A stretch of DNA of 43,806 nt from contig CALVEZ010000028.1 of the NCBI GenBank assembly GCA_944326695.1, positions 1-43,806 of the forward strand, given 5' to 3'. The translations under genes were made by a program, and so were the position numbers. The notes under the pieces are model-generated. The model worked only from the letters and a program-made list of their open reading frames with translations. It made no database searches and had not been told where the DNA came from. This DNA comes from Candidatus Bilophila faecipullorum. Lineage in GTDB: Bacteria > Desulfobacterota > Desulfovibrionia > Desulfovibrionales > Desulfovibrionaceae. Positions 18,215 through 28,506 of the stretch are shown in pieces; positions within the stretch are counted from its first letter, which is position 1; the number at the start of each line of letters is the position of its first letter.

Positions 18215-18442
18215 ATGTCCCAAGAGCACCTGAAAGAGGCTGAAAAGGCCCTCGCCCAAGTCGAAGCCCATGTGGAAACCCTGACGCCTCAGACCGAGGC
18301 CCGCCACACGGCGGAACGCATCCGCGACAACCTCTCCGCCTGCATCGCTATGGGGAAATGCAATCCGAAGGCAGCGGAAATCCTGCTCCCCAACGTGCTG
18401 CACGCCGCCCACGACTATCTGGCCGCGCTCGGCAAAAAGTGA
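18215..18442 (+). CDS. Small helical protein of unknown function
   Basis: 75 residues, almost all predicted helix, rich in Ala, Glu and His, with two Cys (SACIAMGKC). No family recognised. It looks like a real gene: a strong promoter stands upstream, AAGGA precedes the ATG by 7 bases, and a large hairpin follows the stop, so it forms a single-gene unit. The helix pattern resembles small stress or redox-associated proteins in a general way only. Confidence 0.7.
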   Translation: MSQEHLKEAEKALAQVEAHVETLTPQTEARHTAERIRDNLSACIAMGKCNPKAAEILLPNVLHAAHDYLAALGKK

Positions 18443-18465
18443 GGCCCATTCCGGGCCGCCGCCCC

Positions 18466-18507
18466 GCAAGCCCGGAAAGATTCGGCTGACGAATATTCCG
18501 GGCTTGC
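18466..18507 (+). terminator. Long-stem terminator
   Basis: A perfect 12-bp pairing GCAAGCCCGGAA / TTCCGGGCTTGC encloses a second inner pairing ATTCG/CGAAT. The following tract (GCGTTTCCCTTT) is only partly T-rich. Separates the small helical protein gene from the kinase gene. Confidence 0.65.
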
Positions 18508-18585
18508 CGCGTTTCCCTTTCCGGCAAAAAGGGCCGTTTTCCCCTCATTCCGCCGCGTGACACCGGGCGGTTCGACGAGGTTCGC

Positions 18586-21500
18586 GTGCGTCTGCTGACA
18601 GTCCTCCTTTTCGGCGTCTTTCTTGTGGCCACCCAGATTTTTCTGGTGCTCAAGGCCATGCAGGATAACCTCTTCGAGCGGAACGTCGACCCGGTCGACG
18701 CCATCGTCGAGCGCCAGACATCCATCCTTGGGGAGCTTTCCCCCAAGGAGCGGGCGTGGCTCGACAAGCACCATACCGTCCGGGTAGGTATCGACCCCGA
18801 CTTTTATCCGATGGAACGGTTTGACGCCGAGGGGCGTTATACGGGCATTGGTCCGGATTATCTGCGTATCCTGCAAAAGGTGACCGGTCTGACCTTCCAC
18901 GTCGCGCCGCCCGCGGACTGGACCGACACCACGGACATGGCCGAAAACAAGAAGGTCGACATGTACATCGCGGCGGCGGAAACGCACCACCGGGCGCAGT
19001 ACATGCTCTTCACGCCCTCTTACATCGTCCTGCCGGGCATCATCGTCACACGCCAGCCCACGCCGGAACATCCCGACGCGGCCTCGGCCAACGGCACGAT
19101 CAAGGACCTCGCCGGAAAGCGGGTCGCGGTGGTCAACCGCTACTCATGGCACGACTTCCTCGAAGAGCTGCACCCAGAAATCCATCCCGTGGTCGTCAAA
19201 AACACGCTGGAAGGTTTGCAGAAAGTGGCTTTCGGGGAAGCGGACGCCATGATCGACTACCAGTTCAATATTACGGAAAAAATCAGCAACAGCGGTATCC
19301 GCAATCTCCATGTGGCCGGTGCCGTGGACGCGCCTTACGGCCACGCCTTCGGCATCCGCAGAGACTGGCCCGAGCTGCACGGCATCGTCAACAAGGCCCT
19401 GTCGCGGATCGCGCCGGAAGAGCGGCGGATCATCGCGCAAAAATGGTTGCAGCCCTACGAAAAAAAGGCGTTCTCGAAGCAGACCATCTGGATGATGCTC
19501 TTTGCCGCCGAGGTGCTGTTCACGGTCTTTGCCTTCGTGCTCTACTGGAACTTCTCGCTCAAGCGGCAGGTGGCCCGCCGCACCGCCCAGCTCAATCAGG
19601 AGCTCGTCAAATACGACCGCGCCGAAAAGGAATTGCGCGAAAGCCGGGCCATGCTGGAACAGTCGAATCTGGAACTGGAACGCCGGGTCAACGAGCGTAC
19701 CCGCGACCTGCAGGAAATCAACGCCGAGCTCCAGCTCGCCAAGGAAGCTGCAGACGCCGCGACCACGGCCAAAAGCCAGTTTCTCGCCAACATCAGCCAT
19801 GAAATCCGCACCCCCCTGCACGGGATTATGGCCTTTGCGGAACTTGCGCTGCTGAAGGAAAAGACGCCCCCGCACCGCTATCTGCGCGCCATCCTGCAAT
19901 CCTCGCGCGCCCTGCTTGAAATCATCAACGATCTTCTGGACGTATCCAAAATCGAGGCCGGGCATCTTGAACTGGAGCAGGCCCCCTTCATGCTTGACGA
20001 TGTGGTGCACCATGTCTGTACCGTGGCCCTGCACAACGCACAGGCAGGCGGGATCGAACTTGTGGTGGACATGGACCCGTCCATGCAGCTCGCCCTGGTG
20101 GGTGACGCCGGGCGTTTGCAGCAGATCATTATGAACTTGGTGACCAACGCGGTGAAGTTCACGGGGCCGGGCGGCCAAATCTGCGTAACCCTCAAGCAGG
20201 CGCACGCCGAGCCGCAGCCCGCCGATCTGCCGGAACAGCGGCGGGTACAGATCATCTGTTTCGTGCGCGACACCGGGGTGGGGATCGCCCCCGAATTTCT
20301 GAGCCAGCTTTTTCAGCCTTTCCGTCAGGTGGACGCCTCCACCACCCGGCGGCACGGCGGCACGGGCCTCGGCCTGTGCATCTGCCGCCAGCTTGTAGAA
20401 ATGATGCGCGGCGAAATATGGGTGGAGTCCGAGCCCAACGTGGGCAGTACCTTCGCCTTTTCCGTCCCCCTGCTCACCCAGCCCAACGCAGGCGAGACGG
20501 CCCGCCTCCCCGAGCCGCCTGATCCGCCGATCCATGCGCTCATCCTCAGCGATTCGCCCTTGCAAACGGAAATCCTCTGCCGCCATTTCGCCGCGCTGGG
20601 CATCGGCATCCTGACCGCCGCAACCACCGAGGAGGCAGTACGCCAAGCGCAATCCCTGCCCCGCAAGGAGCCCGATCTCCTCTTCCTCGACCGCAAGCTG
20701 GCCGAACCGAATACCCTCTATGCCCTGCGCGCCCTCCGCACGGCTTTTGGCCGCACCATTCCGGCCATTCTCATGGACGAGCACGCGGGCGAGCAAATCC
20801 TGTCCGACTCCAACCGCGAAGCCGCCCAACACGACGGACAGGTGGCGATCCTCTCCCTTGTGACCCTGCGCGGGCTGCACGAATCCATCATTTCACTCAA
20901 CCAACCCTGTCTGGTAGCCTATTCGGGACGGCTCCACGCCCTGCCAACGCCCATGGAAACGCCGCTCTTCCACGACGTCCGCATCCTTGTGGCGGAGGAT
21001 AACCCCACCAATCAGGAAATCATGGAAGCCCTCTTCGAGGACACGGGCGTACAACTGACCATCGTCAGCAACGGCAAGCAGGCTCTGGACGCGCTGCGCG
21101 TGGGGGCCCAGCGCGGGGAACACTTCGATCTCGTACTCATGGACGTGCAGATGCCGGTCATGGACGGCTATGAGGCCACCCGGATCATCCGCACCATGCC
21201 CGAGCTGGACGGCCTGCCCATCGTCGCCATCACCGCCCACGCCATGCATGAGGACAAGATGCGCGCCCTTTCCGCAGGCATTGCCCGCTACCTCTCCAAA
21301 CCCCTCAGCCGGGCCGCCCTCTTCGGCACGCTGCGCGCGCTCCTGCCCAACAAGATCATGCCCCGTCAGCCCGAACAGGCCGCGCCGCAGGAAAGGGCCG
21401 CCGCGCCGTCCGCCCAGCCTCTGGCCGCCCTGCCGCCCTGTCTGGACGCCCGCGCCGTGGAGCGGCTCAACGTCTCGCCCGAAACATATCAAAAGATTGT

Positions 21501-22086
21501 GCGCGGGTATGTCCGCAACACCTCGGAAGCTATCCCCGCCCTGCGCAAGGGCCTCTATCTTGATGCGACGGATGGGGAACCCGCCCTGTGCCGCCCCTCC
21601 TGGGAATGGATCATCCGGGAAGCCCACAACCTCAAGGGCGCCTCGGCCAACGTGGGGGCGGTGGCCGTGCAACAGGACGCCCACGCGCTGGAAGTGGCCG
21701 CGCGGCGGGTCTTTGGCGAGCACGGCCCTGTGGCCTTGCAGCGCGGTGAGCTTGAAAGCGTCTTTGCCCCCCTCCTCAACGCGCTGGAAGTGGCCTTCGC
21801 CACGGTACGCGCTTCCGTTCTGGACTTCCTGCCGGAGACGCGAACTGAAACCGGACCGGACGCCTCCCTGCGCCCCGGCCTGCTCGACGCCGCGCAGCAA
21901 GCGCAGGTGCGGCACCTCAAGGACATGCTCGCCTTGGCCGATCCCGACCGCGTAGCGGAGGCGCTGGCGCCGCTCTCGGACTTCCTTGCCCCGGCTCTCA
22001 TGGAACAATTGCAGAGCGCCGTCGATTTGTATGACTATGACGAGGCCCTCGCCTTGCTGGATACGCCACCGGATATGCCCGTGTAA
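18586..22086 (+). CDS. Hybrid sensor histidine kinase (periplasmic SBP sensor, REC, HPt)
   Basis: Membrane-bound phosphorelay kinase of 1166 residues, BvgS-like. Order: N-terminal membrane anchor (1-24); a periplasmic SBP_bac_3 domain, about 58-297, that would bind an amino-acid-like or other small solute; a second membrane segment near 301-324; coiled coil; HisKA with NISHEIRTPLHG (phospho-His 405); ATPase domain with NLVTNAVKFT, DTGVGI and GGTGLGL; a degenerate receiver near 645-765; a complete receiver near 800-920 (VLMDVQMP, Asp 853; Lys in YLSKP); an Ala/Pro linker; and an HPt domain with EAHNLKG (His 1014). The start is GTG with GACGAGG upstream. The response regulator gene follows within 12 bases and is the obvious receiver of the phosphate. 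Confidence 0.9.
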   Translation: MRLLTVLLFGVFLVATQIFLVLKAMQDNLFERNVDPVDAIVERQTSILGELSPKERAWLDKHHTVRVGIDPDFYPMERFDAEGRYTGIGPDYLRILQKVTGLTFHVAPPADWTDTTDMAENKKVDMYIAAAETHHRAQYMLFTPSYIVLPGIIVTRQPTPEHPDAASANGTIKDLAGKRVAVVNRYSWHDFLEELHPEIHPVVVKNTLEGLQKVAFGEADAMIDYQFNITEKISNSGIRNLHVAGAVDAPYGHAFGIRRDWPELHGIVNKALSRIAPEERRIIAQKWLQPYEKKAFSKQTIWMMLFAAEVLFTVFAFVLYWNFSLKRQVARRTAQLNQELVKYDRAEKELRESRAMLEQSNLELERRVNERTRDLQEINAELQLAKEAADAATTAKSQFLANISHEIRTPLHGIMAFAELALLKEKTPPHRYLRAILQSSRALLEIINDLLDVSKIEAGHLELEQAPFMLDDVVHHVCTVALHNAQAGGIELVVDMDPSMQLALVGDAGRLQQIIMNLVTNAVKFTGPGGQICVTLKQAHAEPQPADLPEQRRVQIICFVRDTGVGIAPEFLSQLFQPFRQVDASTTRRHGGTGLGLCICRQLVEMMRGEIWVESEPNVGSTFAFSVPLLTQPNAGETARLPEPPDPPIHALILSDSPLQTEILCRHFAALGIGILTAATTEEAVRQAQSLPRKEPDLLFLDRKLAEPNTLYALRALRTAFGRTIPAILMDEHAGEQILSDSNREAAQHDGQVAILSLVTLRGLHESIISLNQPCLVAYSGRLHALPTPMETPLFHDVRILVAEDNPTNQEIMEALFEDTGVQLTIVSNGKQALDALRVGAQRGEHFDLVLMDVQMPVMDGYEATRIIRTMPELDGLPIVAITAHAMHEDKMRALSAGIARYLSKPLSRAALFGTLRALLPNKIMPRQPEQAAPQERAAAPSAQPLAALPPCLDARAVERLNVSPETYQKIVRGYVRNTSEAIPALRKGLYLDATDGEPALCRPSWEWIIREAHNLKGASANVGAVAVQQDAHALEVAARRVFGEHGPVALQRGELESVFAPLLNALEVAFATVRASVLDFLPETRTETGPDASLRPGLLDAAQQAQVRHLKDMLALADPDRVAEALAPLSDFLAPALMEQLQSAVDLYDYDEALALLDTPPDMPV

Positions 22087-22098
22087 GTGGAGCCCCTT

Positions 22099-23940
22099 AT
22101 GGAACAGGAATACGAAAAGCCCCTCGTGCTGGTGGTCGACGACGACCCCACCAACCTGCGCATCCTCGTCAGCAAGCTCAATCGGGAATATCGCCTCGGC
22201 GTCGCCAAGAGCGGAACCAAGGCCCTTGAATACATGAAAAAACAGATTCCCGATCTGGTTCTGCTCGACGTGATGATGCCGGATATGGACGGCTATGAGG
22301 TCTGTGGGCACATCAAGCGCGAGCCGCGCCTCAGCGACGTTCCGGTGATCTTCATTTCCTATGTGGACGATCCCAGCCAGAAAACGCGAGGCTTCGAGGT
22401 GGGCGGCGTCGACTACATCACCAAGCCCTTTCATGACGCCGAAGTGCTGGCCCGCGTGCGCACGCACATCATGATCAAGCAGATGCGCGAGCAGCTCAAA
22501 CGCCACAACGCCCAGATCGGCAAGGAACTGGACGAGCACCGGCGGCAGCTTCTCGCCCTGCTCGACAACCTGCCCGGGTTGGCCTACCGGGAAATCGTGG
22601 CCGAGGGCATCCCCGACGCTCGCCGGGCGGTCAACTTCGTCAGCGACGGCGTGCTCGGTCTGACGGGCTACGCCCCTGAACGGTTCATGGGCGAGGAGCG
22701 GCTCGGCCTGCTGGACATCGCCCATGAGGAGGACCGCGAGACCATCCGCCGCACCATTGACGCGGCCCTGAAGGAACGCCGCCGCTGGGAACTCATCTAC
22801 CGCATCATCACGGCGTGGGGCGAGGAAAAATGGGTCTGGGAACAGTCTTCCGGGGCTTTCGACGCTTCGGGGAAGCTCATCACCATCGAAGGCCTCGTCA
22901 ACGACATCACCGAAAAACAAAAAAATGAGCTTGGCATCCGCCGCGAAAACGAAAAACTCCGCGAACGCCTCAAGGCCCGCTGCTTTACCAACATCGTGGG
23001 CGACTCCCCGCCCATGCGCGAGGTGTTTGAACTCATCGCCCGCGCCGGAGGCACCGAAGACTGCGTGGTCATCTTCGGAGAATCGGGTACGGGCAAGGAG
23101 CTGGCCGCCCGTGCCGTACACGAGTGCAGCGCCCGCTGCGACAAGCCTTTCATCGCGGTGAACTGCGGGGCCATCCCGGAAAATCTCTTCGAAAGCGAAT
23201 TCTTCGGCTACAAAAAAGGCGCGTTCACCGGCGCGCTGGCCGATCGCAAGGGCTGCCTCGACCGTGCCGACGGCGGTACCCTTTTCCTCGACGAGCTGGG
23301 GGAATTGAGCCTCTCCGCCCAGACCAAGCTCCTGCGCGCCATCGAAGGACAGGGTTTTACCCCCGTAGGCGGTTCTGAACTGCACAAGCCCAATTTCCGC
23401 ATCATCGCCGCCACCAACCGGAATCTGGCCGAGCGTGTGGGTGAGGGCAAGATGCGCGAGGATTTCTTCTACCGCATCCACGTCATCCCGATCCACCTCC
23501 CGCCCCTGCGCCAGCGCAAGGAAGACATCCCTCTGCTCGTGGAATATTTCCTGAACGCCTACCCGCGCGTTGGCGATCTGCCAGCCATGAACGGCGAAGT
23601 CATGCAGGCGTTCATGCAGTATGACTGGCCGGGTAACATCCGTGAATTACACAACACCCTCTACCGTTACCTTACACTGGGCAAGGTCCAGCTCGGCACG
23701 CTGCAAGTGGGCTCGGATCAGGCCGCCCCCGCCGAGTGTCTGGACGGCGGCCAGCGCCCGGCTTTCCTTCAGGAGCCGCTCGCCACGGCGCTGGACCGCT
23801 TCGAGCGCGACTATCTCCTCGAAATCCTGCGCCGCAACGAATGGAAGCGCGCGGAAACGGCGGAACTGCTGGGTATCGACCGCCGCACGCTCTTTCGCAA
23901 GATCAAGCAGTTCGGATTGGAGGACGAAGAGGGAAAATAG
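22099..23940 (+). CDS. Sigma-54-dependent response regulator (REC-PAS-AAA+-Fis)
   Basis: Transcription activator of 613 residues. Order: receiver with VVDDDPTN, LVLLDVMMP (phospho-Asp 57) and YITKPF; a PAS-like domain near 145-285 ending in DITEKQKNELG, with a PAC-type motif; AAA+ domain with Walker A GESGTGKE (from residue 327), the sigma-54 contact loop GAFTGA (374-379), and Walker B GTLFLDELGE; Fis-type helix-turn-helix at the end (ETAELLGIDRRTLFRKIKQ). A PAS domain between REC and AAA+ is less common than the NtrC layout and may add a second input. The ATG at 22099 has GGAG upstream; the GTG at 22087 directly after the kinase stop has none. Targets unknown; it probably controls sigma-54 promoters elsewhere. 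Confidence 0.9.
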   Translation: MEQEYEKPLVLVVDDDPTNLRILVSKLNREYRLGVAKSGTKALEYMKKQIPDLVLLDVMMPDMDGYEVCGHIKREPRLSDVPVIFISYVDDPSQKTRGFEVGGVDYITKPFHDAEVLARVRTHIMIKQMREQLKRHNAQIGKELDEHRRQLLALLDNLPGLAYREIVAEGIPDARRAVNFVSDGVLGLTGYAPERFMGEERLGLLDIAHEEDRETIRRTIDAALKERRRWELIYRIITAWGEEKWVWEQSSGAFDASGKLITIEGLVNDITEKQKNELGIRRENEKLRERLKARCFTNIVGDSPPMREVFELIARAGGTEDCVVIFGESGTGKELAARAVHECSARCDKPFIAVNCGAIPENLFESEFFGYKKGAFTGALADRKGCLDRADGGTLFLDELGELSLSAQTKLLRAIEGQGFTPVGGSELHKPNFRIIAATNRNLAERVGEGKMREDFFYRIHVIPIHLPPLRQRKEDIPLLVEYFLNAYPRVGDLPAMNGEVMQAFMQYDWPGNIRELHNTLYRYLTLGKVQLGTLQVGSDQAAPAECLDGGQRPAFLQEPLATALDRFERDYLLEILRRNEWKRAETAELLGIDRRTLFRKIKQFGLEDEEGK

Positions 23941-23967
23941 CGCGGACCGGAAGAAGGTCGGAATCGG

Positions 23968-24429
23968 CTACCAGCGGCTGAAAGGCAGGACGGACAGGGA
24001 GGCATTGGAATAGCGGCGGTCCCCCGTAACCTCCTCCCCGATCCATTCGGGCTTCTCGAAAGGCTGCGCCTCGTAGGAAAGCTCGATCTCGGCGACGATA
24101 AGGCCCGCGTTCTCCTCAAAAAATTCGTCGACTTCCCATACAAAGCCCTTGTAGGGCACGGCGTAGCGGCGTTTTTGAATCAGGGGCCGCTGCGCCAGCG
24201 TGTCCAGCATGAGGTCCGCCTCTTCCACAGGAATCTCATATTCAAACTCCTGTCGGGCAAGCCCCTGCGAGGGTCCCTTAATGGTGAGTACACCCCGTGC
24301 CCCTTCGGTGCGGACCCGCACCGTACAGGGCCGGGTTTGCAAGTAACCCTGCCGGAAAGGGACGCCCTCGGCCAAATCCCGCCAAGCCTCGCCCCGGACC
24401 AAAAATTTACGCTCGATTTCCATTTTCAT
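23968..24429 (-). CDS. CYTH domain protein (probable inorganic triphosphatase)
   Basis: 153-residue protein with the CYTH fold. The ExExK signature is at the start (EIERK, residues 4-8), followed by the basic and acidic strands of the tunnel: [43 protein letters not shown]. Short bacterial CYTH proteins like this generally hydrolyse tripolyphosphate rather than make cAMP. GAGGAAA precedes the ATG. It converges with the response regulator gene with a 27-base gap and no clear terminator. Confidence 0.88.
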   Translation of the reverse strand: MKMEIERKFLVRGEAWRDLAEGVPFRQGYLQTRPCTVRVRTEGARGVLTIKGPSQGLARQEFEYEIPVEEADLMLDTLAQRPLIQKRRYAVPYKGFVWEVDEFFEENAGLIVAEIELSYEAQPFEKPEWIGEEVTGDRRYSNASLSVLPFSRW

Positions 24430-24959
24430 GCCATTTCCTCCCCATTCGTTTGAACCGTGCCTGTTTCACTCTCTCCCCTCCCCGTCCATCGCGGCTGTGT
24501 CAGACTAGCTTTTTTGCTCCAAGGGGTACAGGAGAATCCGCCGGCCCTTCTCCGTCCCTTGCTGGAAAAAGTTTTTCCACTGCGCCCACCGGGGTGGTGA
24601 CGGCCATCGCCGGACCCCTTTGTTCTCACTCCACCTGGGTAAACACATTCTTCTCCTCTGTCTTGGCTACGTCCCTACGGCGGACACTCTATAAACCGCA
24701 AAGAGGCGATGATGAGATACCGATCTTCAGAAAAACGGGCTCCCCGGTACGACTCCACATCCCAAACACTTGGTTCACGACCGTGAAATCCCGAAAACGT
24801 CCCGTACAGTCGCCTTGCGCCGCAGCCTTCCGCCAGCGGCCGAAGAAGCACGGCCACTTGCGGACCGGACCCAAACGGTGTACAGATGCCGATTCCGTCA
24901 GGTATGACGCGCCCCTTTTTCCGGCTGGTCCCGTCCGGCCCATCCATGAGGATACATTC
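24430..24959 (+). other. 530-base gap upstream of typA
   Basis: No convincing gene. An open frame continuous with typA runs through it but has no family resemblance and no ribosome site. A 14-base palindrome TTCACGACCGTGAA lies at 24774-24787 and could be an operator. No clear -35/-10 pair was found. A long untranslated leader for typA is possible. Confidence 0.4.
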
Positions 24960-26810
<1,851 letters not shown>

Positions 26811-26831
26811 GCAATCTCTGAAAAATATGAA

Positions 26832-26862
26832 AAGGAACCTATCGGCTACGCCGGGGTTCCTT
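26832..26862. terminator. Hairpin after typA
   Basis: AAGGAACC pairs perfectly with GGTTCCTT around a 15-base loop, 22 bases after the typA stop. No T-run follows, so terminator activity is uncertain; it may serve both strands. Confidence 0.45.
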
Positions 26863-26948
26863 CATATGCGCCTGCAAAGCTCTGCTACCAGCAGTGCATT
26901 AGCAGGCGTATTTGCGTCTGGCATCTGTATTTTTGTTACTTACAGCCC

Positions 26949-27059
26949 CTAATTGGTGAACGGATTGTTGGCATCCTTAGTTACTGGTTGAAGCTGACAT
27001 TGAACATTGATGAGAGCCTTGGCGAGTTCTCCTACTTCCTGTGATGTGTATTCGGACAT
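26949..27059 (-). pseudogene. N-terminal remnant of a phage ERF-type recombination gene
   Basis: A 36-codon frame with a very good ribosome site (AAGGAG, 7 bases before the ATG). Its product reads MSEYTSQEVGELAKALINVQ and continues through PVTKDANNPFTN before a stop. This matches the start of ERF-superfamily single-strand annealing proteins of phages, where the ALxxxQ and KDxxNPFxKSxYA elements are conserved, but it stops exactly where KSxYA should follow. The identification is from memory of the family. It is probably a truncated prophage remnant, though a short peptide could still be made. Confidence 0.55.
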
Positions 27060-27081
27060 GATGTTCTCCTTCAAGAACGAA

Positions 27082-27111
27082 GAGACTCCATCCAAAACTG
27101 GACGGAGCCTC
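27082..27111 (-). terminator. Imperfect hairpin upstream of the ERF remnant
   Basis: A 13-position stem (arms 27082-27094 and 27099-27111) with two mismatches and a 4-base loop. On the minus strand it is followed by TCTTCGTTC. It could terminate leftward transcription of the ankyrin genes. Confidence 0.4.
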
Positions 27112-27128
27112 AAAAAGAAGGTGGTCTT

Positions 27129-27224
27129 TCAAAAAAGTAATATATAATTATAGATTAATAAAACAACAAAAATAGTAATGGCTATATATTTTCCCGAATG
27201 GCTTTTTTTAAAAATATTTTTCAT
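27129..27224 (-). CDS. Possible 31-residue membrane peptide
   Basis: Short frame MKNIFKKSHSGKYIAITIF continuing into a hydrophobic end. A basic N-terminus before one membrane segment is typical of small membrane peptides, but the ribosome site (GATGAGC) is weak, the region is AT-rich, and it overlaps the end of the ankyrin fragment. Low confidence. Confidence 0.2.
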   Translation of the reverse strand: MKNIFKKSHSGKYIAITIFVVLLIYNYILLF

Positions 27225-27516
27225 GCTCATCAAATTTGTGAAGTTGTATCGCCATATTGCGGACAACATCATGAGACAACTCAGGAAAACTATTGCATAT
27301 TTTCTCAAAAACAAATTCATTTTCACAATCAATTTTCAACAAATTTAATCCGTTATTTAATAGCAGTCTAATATATTCAATCTTATTAGCTGCAATAGCA
27401 ATGTCAATTGCAGCGATACATTCAATATCTTCATCAATATCACACCCGGCATTAATGATTACTTGTGCCGCACTATAATTATCTATAAAAATAGAATACA
27501 TAAGAGGTGTATATAC
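27208..27516 (-). pseudogene. Ankyrin-repeat gene fragment
   Basis: The frame encodes ankyrin-like repeats (VIINAGCDID, AAIDIAIAANKIEYIRLLLNNG). The codons before the first ATG, after a stop, read VYTPLMYSI, which is the start of an ankyrin repeat (TPLMxA), so the coding sequence once began further upstream and the visible ATG at 27501 is probably not the original start. It is therefore a 5'-truncated relic next to the intact ankyrin gene. Confidence 0.55.
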
Positions 27517-27616
27517 TTCTCCTTAAATAAGGATCGATATTTTTTTATCATATACAAGCGGCAACATCTGCTCAATCAATTTCGTTAACTTATATTGAAT
27601 ACAGAAAAAGAATGGT

Positions 27617-28162
27617 TCAATAGTTCCAGAGTAAACGCCAAAATTTTTTTTGGATATCCGCGATATTTATTTCTTCTCTATATCCATTTATAAACGGTGA
27701 TGCCCCATAATTCAACAAAATACTAGCAATATCAATATACCCATTTGCAAGGGCTTCTGTTAGTGCTGTTGCACCCCATTCAATATCCCCATAATTATCA
27801 GTCATTTCATAATAGTCGTTAACGTCTACACCTTGCTCGACGAGCCATTTAACGACTTCAATATGTCCATTTTTTGCCGCCCAGATCAGAGGGGAAGGCT
27901 CCTCATCCGTATAACTCTCAAGTCTTGCTCCCCAAGAGACCAGTTCTTTTGCAGCCTCTAGAAAACCCAGTTTACATGCCAGACAAAGTGGTGTTTCCGG
28001 GGCATCTGAGGTGTCGGGGGTATCTGGCAAAAAATTCATATCAAAGTTATACATATTGGCGGCATATGCTATGCCTGATATGTCATTTTCTTCAATACAT
28101 TGTCTTAGAAAAGTTTCATCTAGACCATCTGCATTCAGTGCACTGATATCAGGAATTGCCAT
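27617..28162 (-). CDS. Ankyrin-repeat protein
   Basis: 181 residues with about three ankyrin repeats: TPLCLACKLGFLEAAKELVSWGA, SPLIWAAKNGHIEVVKWLVEQGVDVN and TALTEALANGYIDIASILLNYGA regions (quoted in parts only). Ankyrin repeats mediate protein-protein contact; no enzyme domain is visible and no signal peptide. AT-rich composition differs from the core genes and suggests transfer. In bacteria, small ankyrin proteins are often immunity or anti-toxin-like partners next to toxins, but no toxin gene is seen here. A moderate GGGGAT lies upstream of the ATG. Confidence 0.75.
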   Translation of the reverse strand: MAIPDISALNADGLDETFLRQCIEENDISGIAYAANMYNFDMNFLPDTPDTSDAPETPLCLACKLGFLEAAKELVSWGARLESYTDEEPSPLIWAAKNGHIEVVKWLVEQGVDVNDYYEMTDNYGDIEWGATALTEALANGYIDIASILLNYGASPFINGYREEINIADIQKKFWRLLWNY

Positions 28163-28506
28163 TGCCCATCCCCTATCTTTTTTAAAATAAAAGTTCTTCT
28201 ATGCCATCCATCGTGCTGTATTGAGTGTACTACGATTGGAGGGGAGCAAAAAATTTGCGAAGGGTTATAGAACCTACCTCTGCCTTTCCCCTTTTAGGGG
28301 ATGCAGAGACGGATTTTCCTTTGCGTCAACGATATGAAGGAGCTTATCATACCTCACCATTCCGCACAACGCGCCGCACAAACGGGTGTTCCGCTTTTCC
28401 CTTTGAAATTCTCATGTCCTGACGTATCTTCAGCCCTGATGCAAAAACGTGAGCCTGCCGCTTTCAATAGCGGTGGGCAGGGTATATCACCAATCAGGAA
28501 GATTTC
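28163..28506. other. Gap between the ankyrin gene and hsdM
   Basis: 344 bases between divergent genes. It holds two hairpins: CTCTGC/GCAGAG with an inner CCCC/GGGG (28278-28308), and CCTGCC/GGGCAGG with an inner GCT/AGC (28454-28481) ending about 25 bases before the hsdM start. A weak promoter candidate (TTGCGT, 18 bases, TATCAT, starting near 28322) points to hsdM. The second hairpin would lie in the hsdM leader. Confidence 0.4.

Noticed and set aside
19144..20880. 578-codon minus-strand frame opposite the kinase
   Set aside because: Shadow of the kinase gene.
20893..23496. 867-codon minus-strand frame opposite the kinase and regulator
   Set aside because: Antisense to two well-supported genes and without recognisable domains.
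24297..24959. N-terminal extension of typA by about 220 codons
   Set aside because: No similarity to TypA, overlaps the CYTH gene, and a TTG with a good ribosome site lies at the family start.
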